Origin: SVTX01 sp964629615 | GTDB taxonomy: Bacteria; Bacillota; Clostridia; Oscillospirales; CAG-272 | Direction of reading: 5' to 3' | Length of the DNA: 26,971 nt | Assembly: GCA_964629615.1 (NCBI GenBank) | Contig: CAZVUD010000023.1 | Location: forward strand, 1-26,971 | In this document: positions 1 through 7,154 of the stretch, piece after piece | How the letters are laid out: every line of letters begins with the position of its first letter | Position numbering within the stretch: position 1 is the first letter of the stretch | Notes under the pieces: model-generated | What the model saw: the letters and a program-made list of their open reading frames with translations, nothing else | The model's database searches: none | What the model was told of the DNA's origin: nothing | Translations under genes and position numbers: made by a program

Positions 1-15
1 CTGTTTACTTATCTC

Positions 16-44
16 ATTTTAGCACATTATATATATTTTGTCAA
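16..44 (-). promoter_or_regulatory. Sigma-A-type promoter for a gene off the left edge
   Basis: On the minus strand a TTGACA -35 box (39-44) is followed after exactly 17 bases by TAAAAT (16-21), with TGC directly before the -10 box. It lies just downstream of the glycosyltransferase stop codon and points out of the window, so it should drive the next minus-strand gene to the left. It has the same layout as seven other promoters here. Confidence 0.7.
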
Positions 45-71
45 GTATTTATTTTGATGTGCATTAATATG

Positions 72-1754
72 TCAATTATCAAGGCTGTAAACTATAACGG
101 TATCCTCAAAGATCTTGTCGTCCTCGCTCTCCTCTACATCCTCCTTCTCTATTCCGTCGGCAAAATAATATATATTGCCGCTGTTGAGAATTGCAAAGGT
201 CTTATATCCGTCAAAGTCTGTTTCGGAAAGTATTTTATCAAGTATATGGCGCGTTGCCTGACCGTTATTTATAAACACCAGCATTCCGCCTGAAAGATCC
301 TCGTCCTTCAGCACCTCTGACACGTCTGTTTTGCCGTCAAAAAACTTATTTCCATCGGTTATATAAGATCTGTCCAGCTTGCAGAAAAGCAATATATCGT
401 CAAGAAATCTGTCGTCATCGGTATTTAAAACATAAATGGCAGGAATATTATATTCTCCGCTTATATCCTCCATAAGCTCGCGCTTGTCTGCATAGGTGCA
501 TTCTGGTGCAGAGCCGGATATAACGGGATATGTCCCCATTGCTAAAAACAGAGCCAATATAACTACGCACGCCACCTTTACATTAAAGCAATACTTAATG
601 AGCCTGTATATACCGTATATCGCCGTTACGAACACAAGCGTCATTATCGGTGCGATATATCTGTATTCCGTCCATTCCGACACGACTATAACGCCGATAA
701 AATACACGATACAGGGAATGAGCAGTGTCTTTATTATCATGCGCCTGCTGCTGTGCTTCGATACAGCACCGTCGTCATCCGTATTATGGTCCTTTCTTGC
801 CTTGACTATAACGCACACGACAATTATCGCAATAATTGCCAATATCATATTGTTAAAGCCGAAGAAATTGAGCTTTTGTATATAATCTATGACAGTTGTA
901 AACAGCCTCGACTGTACTCCGAGCGTGCCGACTATCTCGCCGCCAAGTCCGCCGAAAATAATATTTATTATAGCAAACGGATATGTGATTATTGCACCGA
1001 GAGCCGATATCGGCACAAATATACCGTATATTTTTCGCGATGCCGTGTCCTTATCCCTTGTATATCGCATGCAAAAGAGGATATACATGGGTATTATGAA
1101 CAGCAAGGTATAATAGCTCGTAAGCAAACTTAAAAATGTCGTGACAGCTATTGCCGCAACATATTTTTTGGAAGCCGCTCCGCTCTCATACATCCTTATA
1201 TGCAGATATGCAAATATAACTATCTCCAGAGCCATAATGGCATACGGACCTATAAATATCACGCAAGATAGCGTTCCCAAGGTCAGGGACGATATAAGCG
1301 TCAGTATAAGCGACTTTACGCGGCAATGATCCTCCCCCAAAAACAGCTTCTTTACTATAAGATACAAAAATATCGTAACGAATGCGTACGCAAGTGTGTT
1401 TATGAGTATTCCGGGAAGGATCGAAAATCCTCCGCTCGTAAGATTCATGAACAGCCTGAGTATCATATAATAAAGCGGCGGATCTATATCCTTCATCTGA
1501 TTTTTGTATACATCAAAAATATTTCCGCTTATCTCTCCAAGCGCGAGATATTCTTCATAATATTCGCCACCGTGCCAGGTATTAAAAAAATCTCCGTTAT
1601 CCTGAATAGAGGGATTGTTATATCCTGCATGTCCAAGCGCGCTTGCCTCATCCATATGGATATAGCTTTTATTCAATGCAAACGGAATAAACATCACGCT
1701 TTGCAATACTATTATAAGTATCAAAGCGATAATTTCTGTCCTTTTGAATTTCAT
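72..1754 (-). CDS. Membrane glycosyltransferase, GT39/PMT-like (copy A)
   Basis: A 560-residue polytopic membrane protein resembling the GT39/PMT_2 (ArnT-like) superfamily, which transfers sugars from polyprenyl-phosphate donors on the outer face of the membrane. What is seen: an N-terminal membrane segment (about 7-28), then an acidic MDE motif at 34-36 in the first extracytoplasmic loop, where this superfamily keeps its catalytic acid. A DPPLYY motif lies at 91-96, many hydrophobic segments follow to about residue 410, and the protein ends in a soluble domain of about 150 residues. The ATG at 1754 has GGAGG five bases upstream. It lies 25 bases downstream of a clear paralogue (1780-3441) and is presumably co-transcribed with it. 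The paralogue has His where this copy has Asp91. Donor and acceptor cannot be told from sequence. No intrinsic terminator is visible after the stop. Confidence 0.8.
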   Translation of the reverse strand: MKFKRTEIIALILIIVLQSVMFIPFALNKSYIHMDEASALGHAGYNNPSIQDNGDFFNTWHGGEYYEEYLALGEISGNIFDVYKNQMKDIDPPLYYMILRLFMNLTSGGFSILPGILINTLAYAFVTIFLYLIVKKLFLGEDHCRVKSLILTLISSLTLGTLSCVIFIGPYAIMALEIVIFAYLHIRMYESGAASKKYVAAIAVTTFLSLLTSYYTLLFIIPMYILFCMRYTRDKDTASRKIYGIFVPISALGAIITYPFAIINIIFGGLGGEIVGTLGVQSRLFTTVIDYIQKLNFFGFNNMILAIIAIIVVCVIVKARKDHNTDDDGAVSKHSSRRMIIKTLLIPCIVYFIGVIVVSEWTEYRYIAPIMTLVFVTAIYGIYRLIKYCFNVKVACVVILALFLAMGTYPVISGSAPECTYADKRELMEDISGEYNIPAIYVLNTDDDRFLDDILLFCKLDRSYITDGNKFFDGKTDVSEVLKDEDLSGGMLVFINNGQATRHILDKILSETDFDGYKTFAILNSGNIYYFADGIEKEDVEESEDDKIFEDTVIVYSLDN

Positions 1755-1779
1755 ATTACCTCCGTTAAATATGGCATTG

Positions 1780-3441
1780 TCAGTTGCCTATATAATATAT
1801 ATTGGCACTGTTCAGCCCTTCTACGTGTTCTATGTTTTTCAGATCAAGTGTGCTTCTTATGACCTCAAGTATATATTCGTCATTCTGAGGCACGTTGATA
1901 AATACTATAACTCCCTTTGATGTATCTATGCCCTCAAACACATTCGTCATATTCTCGGAATTGATATCCCAATCTCGTGTGATATAGGAATTTTCCATAA
2001 GCGTGAAGAGATATATATCATCAAGAAATCTGTCGTTCTCTGTTATAAATGCGTATATTGCGGGAACATCCTTATGCTCCTTTATATAATCCACCGCATA
2101 TTGCCTTTCCGAATACATGACCTGCGGCTCATATCCCTTGTAATTGGGCATGATGACCATTGCACATACAACAGCACACACAGCCGCCACAGCACCGATC
2201 TTGCCTGTAAGAGCGCGCGCAGAAAAATACAGTGCCGCCAGCAAAAGCGCAAATATAAGCGGACATATCGGGTACATGTATCTTAGCTCTGTATAGGGAG
2301 ATGCGATGGCAACTATCAAAAAATACGCGGCTGTCGGTATCCATATAGTATTTATGAGTCCGAAATAATAAGATCTGCCGCTCTTTTTTTCTTCGTTTGC
2401 GTCATCACCGATCGTGTTATCAGTATTTGCGTTATCAGCAGTTTCTTTTGTGCATTTATTTTTGCATACAAAATACTTGATGAGCGCTCCGACGCTGAAT
2501 ATCGCGATAAGCGCAACTATTATGGCAAGCGTCGCATTAAAGACATATTTATTTATATGCTTTAAAAACTGACTGAGCGAATGCGAAACACCTGACATAT
2601 CAAACAGCTTGCTTACAACTCCCTGCCCTCTGTAGCCGAAAAACATATGGTCTATACAATGGGGGAATATATATATCACACCTATTGCGGCGACAGCAAA
2701 CGGGATAGTGCGCAGAGCCGCATTCTTTATATCTTTTTTCCTGAGATATCTCACGCTGAAAAGAATATACAAAGGCAGCAGGAAAAACAGAAAATAATAA
2801 TGTGTAAGCACGCCGAGGCAGGACACCGCCACATACAGCACGCTTATATACAGCCTTGGTCTGCCGCTCTCATATTCCTTTATGTGGAGCATGAGGATAA
2901 GCAACACAAGCAGGGTGAGGAGCGCGTACATCCTGATATATATCACATTTGAAAGCGTGCAAAGCGTAAAGGATGACAGGCAGGTAACGACAAATGCCTT
3001 TATGCCTGCATAGCTTTGCGCTGAAAATATGCGCTTTACGATAAAATACAAAATGAGCGTTACGAATGCATATATAATTATATTCAGTATTATACCCGTC
3101 ATCATGGAAAATTCACCAACTGAAAATTCCATAAAAAATCTGAGAAAGAAATAATACAGTGGCGGATGAACATCGTTCTTTTGATTGTTATATACCGCAC
3201 TTATGTCATTAAGCTCGTCCTCATCCACGACCAGATAATCTCTGTAATAGTCGCCTGAATGCCAATTGCCGTAAAAGTCATGGTTGTCCTGTATCTCTAC
3301 GCCGTGATACTGCGAAAGACCGAAGGAATATGCCTCATCCATGTGCAGATATTGCTTTTTGTGAGCCACTGACACGTAAACCACGCTTTGAACAGCAATA
3401 AGGAGCAGAAGAAGTGCCGCCATTATTCTTTTGTTTTTCAT
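1780..3441 (-). CDS. Membrane glycosyltransferase, GT39/PMT-like (copy B)
   Basis: A 553-residue paralogue of the adjacent downstream glycosyltransferase, with the same architecture: N-terminal membrane segment, MDE motif at 34-36, HPPLYY at 92-97, about ten further hydrophobic segments and a C-terminal soluble domain sharing an (N/T)DRFLDDI block with copy A. The HPPLYY form is the usual one in GT39/PMT_2 proteins. I chose the ATG at 3441 because GGAG lies six bases upstream. The in-frame ATG at 3453 is part of that ribosome binding site region and has no site of its own, sitting next to a small GC-rich hairpin (3456-3472). The gene is 109 bases downstream of the PHP gene with no consensus promoter between, so readthrough from that gene is possible. 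Extracytoplasmic sugar transfer to an envelope polymer or protein is inferred from the family. Confidence 0.8.
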   Translation of the reverse strand: MKNKRIMAALLLLLIAVQSVVYVSVAHKKQYLHMDEAYSFGLSQYHGVEIQDNHDFYGNWHSGDYYRDYLVVDEDELNDISAVYNNQKNDVHPPLYYFFLRFFMEFSVGEFSMMTGIILNIIIYAFVTLILYFIVKRIFSAQSYAGIKAFVVTCLSSFTLCTLSNVIYIRMYALLTLLVLLILMLHIKEYESGRPRLYISVLYVAVSCLGVLTHYYFLFFLLPLYILFSVRYLRKKDIKNAALRTIPFAVAAIGVIYIFPHCIDHMFFGYRGQGVVSKLFDMSGVSHSLSQFLKHINKYVFNATLAIIVALIAIFSVGALIKYFVCKNKCTKETADNANTDNTIGDDANEEKKSGRSYYFGLINTIWIPTAAYFLIVAIASPYTELRYMYPICPLIFALLLAALYFSARALTGKIGAVAAVCAVVCAMVIMPNYKGYEPQVMYSERQYAVDYIKEHKDVPAIYAFITENDRFLDDIYLFTLMENSYITRDWDINSENMTNVFEGIDTSKGVIVFINVPQNDEYILEVIRSTLDLKNIEHVEGLNSANIYYIGN

Positions 3442-3550
3442 ATCAAACTCCATTTTGCCGCCATGCGCGGCACAGATAGTATTAGCTCATGCGTAAAAGA
3501 TAATGCTTTACTTGTATTAGCCTTCACGCAGATAGAAATTAAAATTTCTT

Positions 3551-4411
3551 TCAGATATTCTCAAAGCTGAGCTTAACGCCGAGAAGTCTTTCAAGTATCT
3601 CCTTTGGTATCTTAAGATCGCCATATCCGCGTCCAAGCTGTGTATCAGGCTTATTTAAGCCGTGATAATCACTTCCGCCGCTCTCAAGCAAGCCAAAGCC
3701 TGCCGCCGTTTGGGCTGCCATCATCTCGGTCTGACGGTCATATGTGGTATATATGGTCTCCATTCCCACGAGTCCCTCTGCCTTGGCTTTGGGCAAAAAT
3801 TCCATAAGCTCGTATTCGTCCAGGCTGAGATATGGGTGTGCAAGTATCGGAACTGCGCCTATGGATCTGAGAAGCCTTATTGCCTCAAATGAGGTTATCC
3901 TCTTTGGAGGAACATAATATCTTCCGTTTCTTGCAAGCACGCTCTTGAATGCGTCCTGTCTTGTTTCAAAATATCCTTTTTCCACAAGATGCATGGCTAT
4001 ATGCGCGCGATTGAACGCCTCTGCAGGCGTGCGGGCTCTGACGCTTTCATAATCTATGTCATATCCGTCAGCCTTAAGGGCTTCTATAAGCGCGATATTG
4101 CTCTCTGTCTTGCGTCGGTTCATCTCATGCATTACATCCTCTATCTTGGAATAATGCTCCCTTTCTATAAAAAGACCGACTATGTGCAGCTCTTTTTCCT
4201 TATAATCGGTAGATATTTCTATACCGGGAATTGCATATATATTTTTTCCCTCCGCATAAGACGTAAATTCAAAAAGTCCGTTCGTGGTGTTGTGGTCTGT
4301 CAGGGCAACGGCACAAAGTCCCTCTGCAATAGCCTTATCGACAAGCTCGGACGGTGTGTCTGTGCCGTCAGAAGCCAAGGAATGGGTATGCAGATCTATA
4401 TAATTGCTCAT
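3551..4411 (-). CDS. PHP-domain phosphoesterase (RNase AM/YciV-like)
   Basis: A 286-residue cytoplasmic protein with a complete polymerase-and-histidinol-phosphatase (PHP) metal site: DLHTHS with His8 and His10, Asp15, LTDH with Asp39-His40, Glu65, His76, AHP with His192, and SDYHG with Asp248 and His250. These residues normally hold a trinuclear metal cluster that hydrolyses phosphoesters. Length and order match COG0613 proteins such as E. coli RNase AM/YciV, a 5'-3' exonuclease that trims rRNA precursors and also cleaves 3',5'-nucleotide bisphosphates. Either activity is possible here. The ATG has an AAGGAGA site and the gene has its own near-consensus promoter (4475-4503). The two glycosyltransferase genes follow on the same strand, with no obvious functional link. 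Confidence 0.88.
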   Translation of the reverse strand: MSNYIDLHTHSLASDGTDTPSELVDKAIAEGLCAVALTDHNTTNGLFEFTSYAEGKNIYAIPGIEISTDYKEKELHIVGLFIEREHYSKIEDVMHEMNRRKTESNIALIEALKADGYDIDYESVRARTPAEAFNRAHIAMHLVEKGYFETRQDAFKSVLARNGRYYVPPKRITSFEAIRLLRSIGAVPILAHPYLSLDEYELMEFLPKAKAEGLVGMETIYTTYDRQTEMMAAQTAAGFGLLESGGSDYHGLNKPDTQLGRGYGDLKIPKEILERLLGVKLSFENI

Positions 4412-4474
4412 CTTGATATCTCCTTTTATAAAAAGTCTTAAAAATGCGCATAATAACTCATTTTACTTTTATAT

Positions 4475-4503
4475 ATTGTACCACATTTGTGCCATTTTGT
4501 CAA
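4475..4503 (-). promoter_or_regulatory. Promoter of the PHP gene
   Basis: TTGACA at 4498-4503 and TACAAT at 4475-4480 on the minus strand, 17-base spacer ending in TGG (extended -10). The -35 box lies immediately beyond the terminator of the upstream YitT gene, as expected for an independent transcription unit. Confidence 0.8.
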
Positions 4504-4510
4504 TCCATAT

Positions 4511-4551
4511 AAAAAACAGAGCGCAGGATATGCAAAATGCCTATCCTGCGC
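4511..4551 (-). terminator. Intrinsic terminator after the YitT-family gene
   Basis: A perfect 10-bp stem, GCGCAGGATA paired with TATCCTGCGC (4521-4530 and 4542-4551), with an 11-base loop. On the minus strand it is followed by TCTGTTTTTT. It starts 6 bases after the stop codon of the YitT-family gene. Confidence 0.88.
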
Positions 4552-4557
4552 ACAGCA

Positions 4558-5415
4558 TCAGACTCCTCTGAATCCTCTGCCTATTATCTCGCTTGATGTC
4601 GTTACTATTATAAACGCATCGGGGTCGATCTCTTTTATCTTTGTCCTGAGTGCAATAGCCTCATATCTCTTGCAGACCGTATGTATCATAGCCTTCTCTT
4701 CATGAGTGTATTCTCCAATGACTGTATTTACGGTAACACCGTGCACGAGAGTATTCATGATATACTGTGCTATCTCATCCTTCTTTGATGTGATAACTAT
4801 GAAGTATTTACATACGTTAAAGCTCTCTATCATGCTGTCAACGACGAATGCCTTCGCAAACAGACCGAGCAGTGAAAGCAATCCGACCTTGATGCCAAAG
4901 AAGAAGAATGAGCTTGCCGCTACTATGAAATCCACAACGAGCAATGCCTTGCCGACATCAAGTGTGGAATACTTTTTGAGTATGAGCGCAACTATATCCG
5001 TGCCGCCCGAAGAACCGCCTGCATTGAATATTACAGCAGATCCGATGGCTGTAAGTATTATTGCATACACGAGCTCAAGGAAGGGCTCGTCTGTCAGAGG
5101 CGCTGACATGGGAAGGAAGGTCTCAAGCAGAAAGGTCACAAAGGAATAGAAAAGACTGCAATACACTGTTTTTGCAATAGTCTTTTTTCCGAGTATGAGC
5201 AATCCGACAACCAAGAGCAACACATTCAGTATGATGATCCACATACTTGTGGTTATGGGCAAAAAGGACAATGCCGCCGCAAGTATCATGGCTATACCCG
5301 TAACTCCGCCCATAGCAAAGCCATTCGGCATCTTGAAAAAGTACACACCAAGAGCCATAAGTATACTACCGAGCGTCATAAGCCCGAAGGTTTTAAGTTT
5401 TTTCGCGATATTCAT
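4558..5415 (-). CDS. YitT family membrane protein (DUF161 + DUF2179)
   Basis: A 285-residue integral membrane protein of the YitT family, widespread in Firmicutes and still without an agreed function. Five to six hydrophobic segments fill residues 1-200, with the family's glycine-rich signature GGSSGGTDI between two of them. A soluble C-terminal domain of about 85 residues corresponds to DUF2179. I chose the ATG at 5415 because GGAGG lies five bases upstream and a consensus promoter sits just beyond. The open frame extends 42 codons further upstream, but that would place the promoter inside the coding sequence, and the extension (MMKKVENSRI...) is charged and lacks a ribosome binding site. 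Monocistronic, with its own promoter and terminator. Confidence 0.88.
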   Translation of the reverse strand: MNIAKKLKTFGLMTLGSILMALGVYFFKMPNGFAMGGVTGIAMILAAALSFLPITTSMWIIILNVLLLVVGLLILGKKTIAKTVYCSLFYSFVTFLLETFLPMSAPLTDEPFLELVYAIILTAIGSAVIFNAGGSSGGTDIVALILKKYSTLDVGKALLVVDFIVAASSFFFFGIKVGLLSLLGLFAKAFVVDSMIESFNVCKYFIVITSKKDEIAQYIMNTLVHGVTVNTVIGEYTHEEKAMIHTVCKRYEAIALRTKIKEIDPDAFIIVTTSSEIIGRGFRGV

Positions 5416-5448
5416 TGTTGCCTCCAAAGAGCATTTTATCCACGCACC

Positions 5449-5477
5449 ATTATAGCAGAAAAGAAGCCTCTTGTCAA
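5449..5477 (-). promoter_or_regulatory. Promoter of the YitT-family gene
   Basis: A perfect TTGACA (5472-5477) and TATAAT (5449-5454) on the minus strand with a 17-base spacer ending in TGC, giving an extended -10. This promoter fixes the start at 5415 rather than the longer open frame to 5541. Confidence 0.88.
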
Positions 5478-5553
5478 TGATTTTTGATTTCAGTGTACAC
5501 TTTTTTCTCAAAATACGGGAATTTTCTACTTTTTTCATCATATATACAAAAGC

Positions 5554-5609
5554 ATCCCCGATGCATCGCCTGCTCTCCTGTATCCGAAAGCCGACAAAGC
5601 ATCGGGGAT
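5554..5609 (-). terminator. Probable terminator after the alcohol dehydrogenase gene
   Basis: An 11-bp perfect inverted repeat, ATCCCCGATGC (5554-5564) and GCATCGGGGAT (5599-5609), separated by 34 bases. On the minus strand it is followed by GCTTTTGTATATAT, a weak T-tract. The long loop makes it a less typical intrinsic terminator. It lies about 50 bases after the stop codon. Confidence 0.5.
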
Positions 5610-5659
5610 ATATTATTTACTTAAAAGCAGTATCTCTGTGCTTTATCTTTACGGCAATA

Positions 5660-6877
5660 TCAGAAATCTACCTCTGTATCGTAATAGCAGCACTTAAGAA
5701 GTCTTGCCATCTCATCTACAGATATCTGACGGGGGTTAGATCCCGTGCAAGCGTCTGCAACTGCGTTCTTTGCGATCTCGGGAAGTCTCTCAAGGAATAC
5801 CTCCTCGGGAACGAATCCATTTTCGCAAGGATAGCTGTCTGCGCCGTAATGCTTGATACACTGAGGAATATTGAGCTCGTCATTCATATGACGGAGGTGA
5901 GCGATAAGATTAGCTACCTTTTCATCCTCGTTTGCGCCGCCAAGACCCATGTAATCAGCTATTACAGCATATCTCTTCTTAGCTGTGGGATCCTTTGCGT
6001 TGAATGCAATTACCTTAGGAAGATACATAGCATTTGCCGCGCCGTGAATGATATGAGCGCCCTGATCCTGGAATATAGCACCTGTCTTGTGAGCCATGGA
6101 GTGAACTATACCGAGAAGCGCATTTGAGAATGCCATACCTGCAAGGCACTGTGCATTATGCATGGATGCTCTCTTATCCATATCGCCGTTGTAGGAATCT
6201 ACAAGGTCGTTCTGTATCATCTTGATGGCAAAGATCGCAAGCGGATCTGTGTAATCGCAATTGCATGTGGAAACATAAGCCTCAATGGCATGTGTCATAG
6301 CGTCCATACCTGTGTGAGCCACGAGCTTCTTGGGCATGGTCTCTGCCAATGCAGGGTCAACGATAGCTACATCGGGTGTTATCTCAAAGTCAGCAAGCGG
6401 ATACTTGATGCCCTTTTCATAGTCGGTAATAACAGAGAAAGCCGTAACCTCGGTAGCTGTACCCGATGTTGAGGGGATAGCTACGAACTTAGCCTTTTTG
6501 CGAAGCTCGGGAATACCGAATACAACGCACATCTGTTCAAATGTGATCTCGGGATACTCATACTTTATCCACATTGCCTTTGCAGCATCTATAGGAGAGC
6601 CGCCGCCCATAGCTACGATCCAATCAGGCTCAAATTCGCGCATTACCTCAGCGCCCTTCATTACCGTGGTAACCGAAGGATCGGGCTCAACGCCCTCGAT
6701 GAGTCTTACTTCCATACCTGCTTCTTTCAAATAGCCCTCTGCCTGTGCAAGGAAGCCGTTCTTCTTCATTGCGCTGCCGCCAACTACGATAACAGCCTTC
6801 TTACCCTTAAGGTTTTTGAGGTTTTCAAGTGCGCCCTTACCGTGATAAAGGTCGCGGGGAAGTGTAAATCTTGCCAT
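5660..6877 (-). CDS. Iron-containing alcohol dehydrogenase
   Basis: A 405-residue group III (iron-dependent) alcohol dehydrogenase, of the usual length for FucO/BdhA-like enzymes. It should interconvert an alcohol and an aldehyde or ketone with NAD(P)H in the cytoplasm, typically re-oxidising NADH during fermentation. The nucleotide-binding GGGSPIDAAK is at 91-100. Candidate metal ligands are Asp192 and His196 (MDAMTHAIEAY), His259 (HSMAH) and His278 (HGAANA). The ATG at 6877 has an AGGAG site. It is a single-gene unit with its own near-consensus promoter. A 16-bp palindrome resembling a Rex operator overlaps the -35 box, which would fit control by the NADH/NAD+ ratio. Substrate cannot be read from sequence: butanol, ethanol or a diol are all possible. 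Confidence 0.93.
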   Translation of the reverse strand: MARFTLPRDLYHGKGALENLKNLKGKKAVIVVGGSAMKKNGFLAQAEGYLKEAGMEVRLIEGVEPDPSVTTVMKGAEVMREFEPDWIVAMGGGSPIDAAKAMWIKYEYPEITFEQMCVVFGIPELRKKAKFVAIPSTSGTATEVTAFSVITDYEKGIKYPLADFEITPDVAIVDPALAETMPKKLVAHTGMDAMTHAIEAYVSTCNCDYTDPLAIFAIKMIQNDLVDSYNGDMDKRASMHNAQCLAGMAFSNALLGIVHSMAHKTGAIFQDQGAHIIHGAANAMYLPKVIAFNAKDPTAKKRYAVIADYMGLGGANEDEKVANLIAHLRHMNDELNIPQCIKHYGADSYPCENGFVPEEVFLERLPEIAKNAVADACTGSNPRQISVDEMARLLKCCYYDTEVDF

Positions 6878-6935
6878 TTCTTTTTCTCCTTTATGTATTG
6901 AATTTAAGGTTATCGTTATTTATTTAACTGTAAAT

Positions 6936-6964
6936 AGTATACCACAAAAGCACTCGTTTGTCAA
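6936..6964 (-). promoter_or_regulatory. Promoter of the alcohol dehydrogenase gene
   Basis: TTGACA at 6959-6964 and TATACT at 6936-6941 on the minus strand, 17-base spacer ending in TGG (extended -10). The -35 hexamer is the left half of a palindrome (6959-6974), so a protein bound there would block polymerase. Confidence 0.85.
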
Positions 6965-6975
6965 TATATTGACAT
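6958..6975. promoter_or_regulatory. Rex-like operator palindrome at the alcohol dehydrogenase promoter
   Basis: TTGTCAATATATTGACAT contains a perfect 16-bp palindrome (6959-6974) covering the -35 box. The known clostridial Rex box is close to TTGTTAA-N4-TTAACAA. This site differs by one symmetric substitution (C for T, G for A) and the final base. Rex commonly represses alcohol dehydrogenase genes in Clostridia. The regulator assignment is inference. No rex gene is in the window. Confidence 0.45.
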
Positions 6976-7095
6976 GTAAATATGTTGTGAAGTTGACGAC
7001 TTTTTTGTATCATTTTCTTTACTATTTTATTAATCCTGTATGAAAAAATATGTACACTTTTTAATTATCCGAAACACATATTGAGGTCTTGCTCG

Positions 7096-7124
7096 TTGAC
7101 ACGCGGCATGTTTTGTGATATAAT
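7096..7124 (+). promoter_or_regulatory. Consensus promoter of the GTPase-nuclease fusion gene
   Basis: A perfect TTGACA (7096-7101) and TATAAT (7119-7124) with a 17-base spacer ending in TGA. Transcription should begin near 7131, leaving a leader of only about 25 bases before the TTG start. The leader is too short for the attenuator found upstream of tet(M) in Tn916. Confidence 0.9.
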
Positions 7125-7154
7125 CTAATTATATTAACAAAAGGGGGTGAGCTA

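Noticed and set aside
5416..5541. Longer start for the YitT-family protein
   Set aside because: The extension would contain the perfect promoter at 5449-5477 and lacks a ribosome binding site; the ATG at 5415 has GGAGG correctly spaced.
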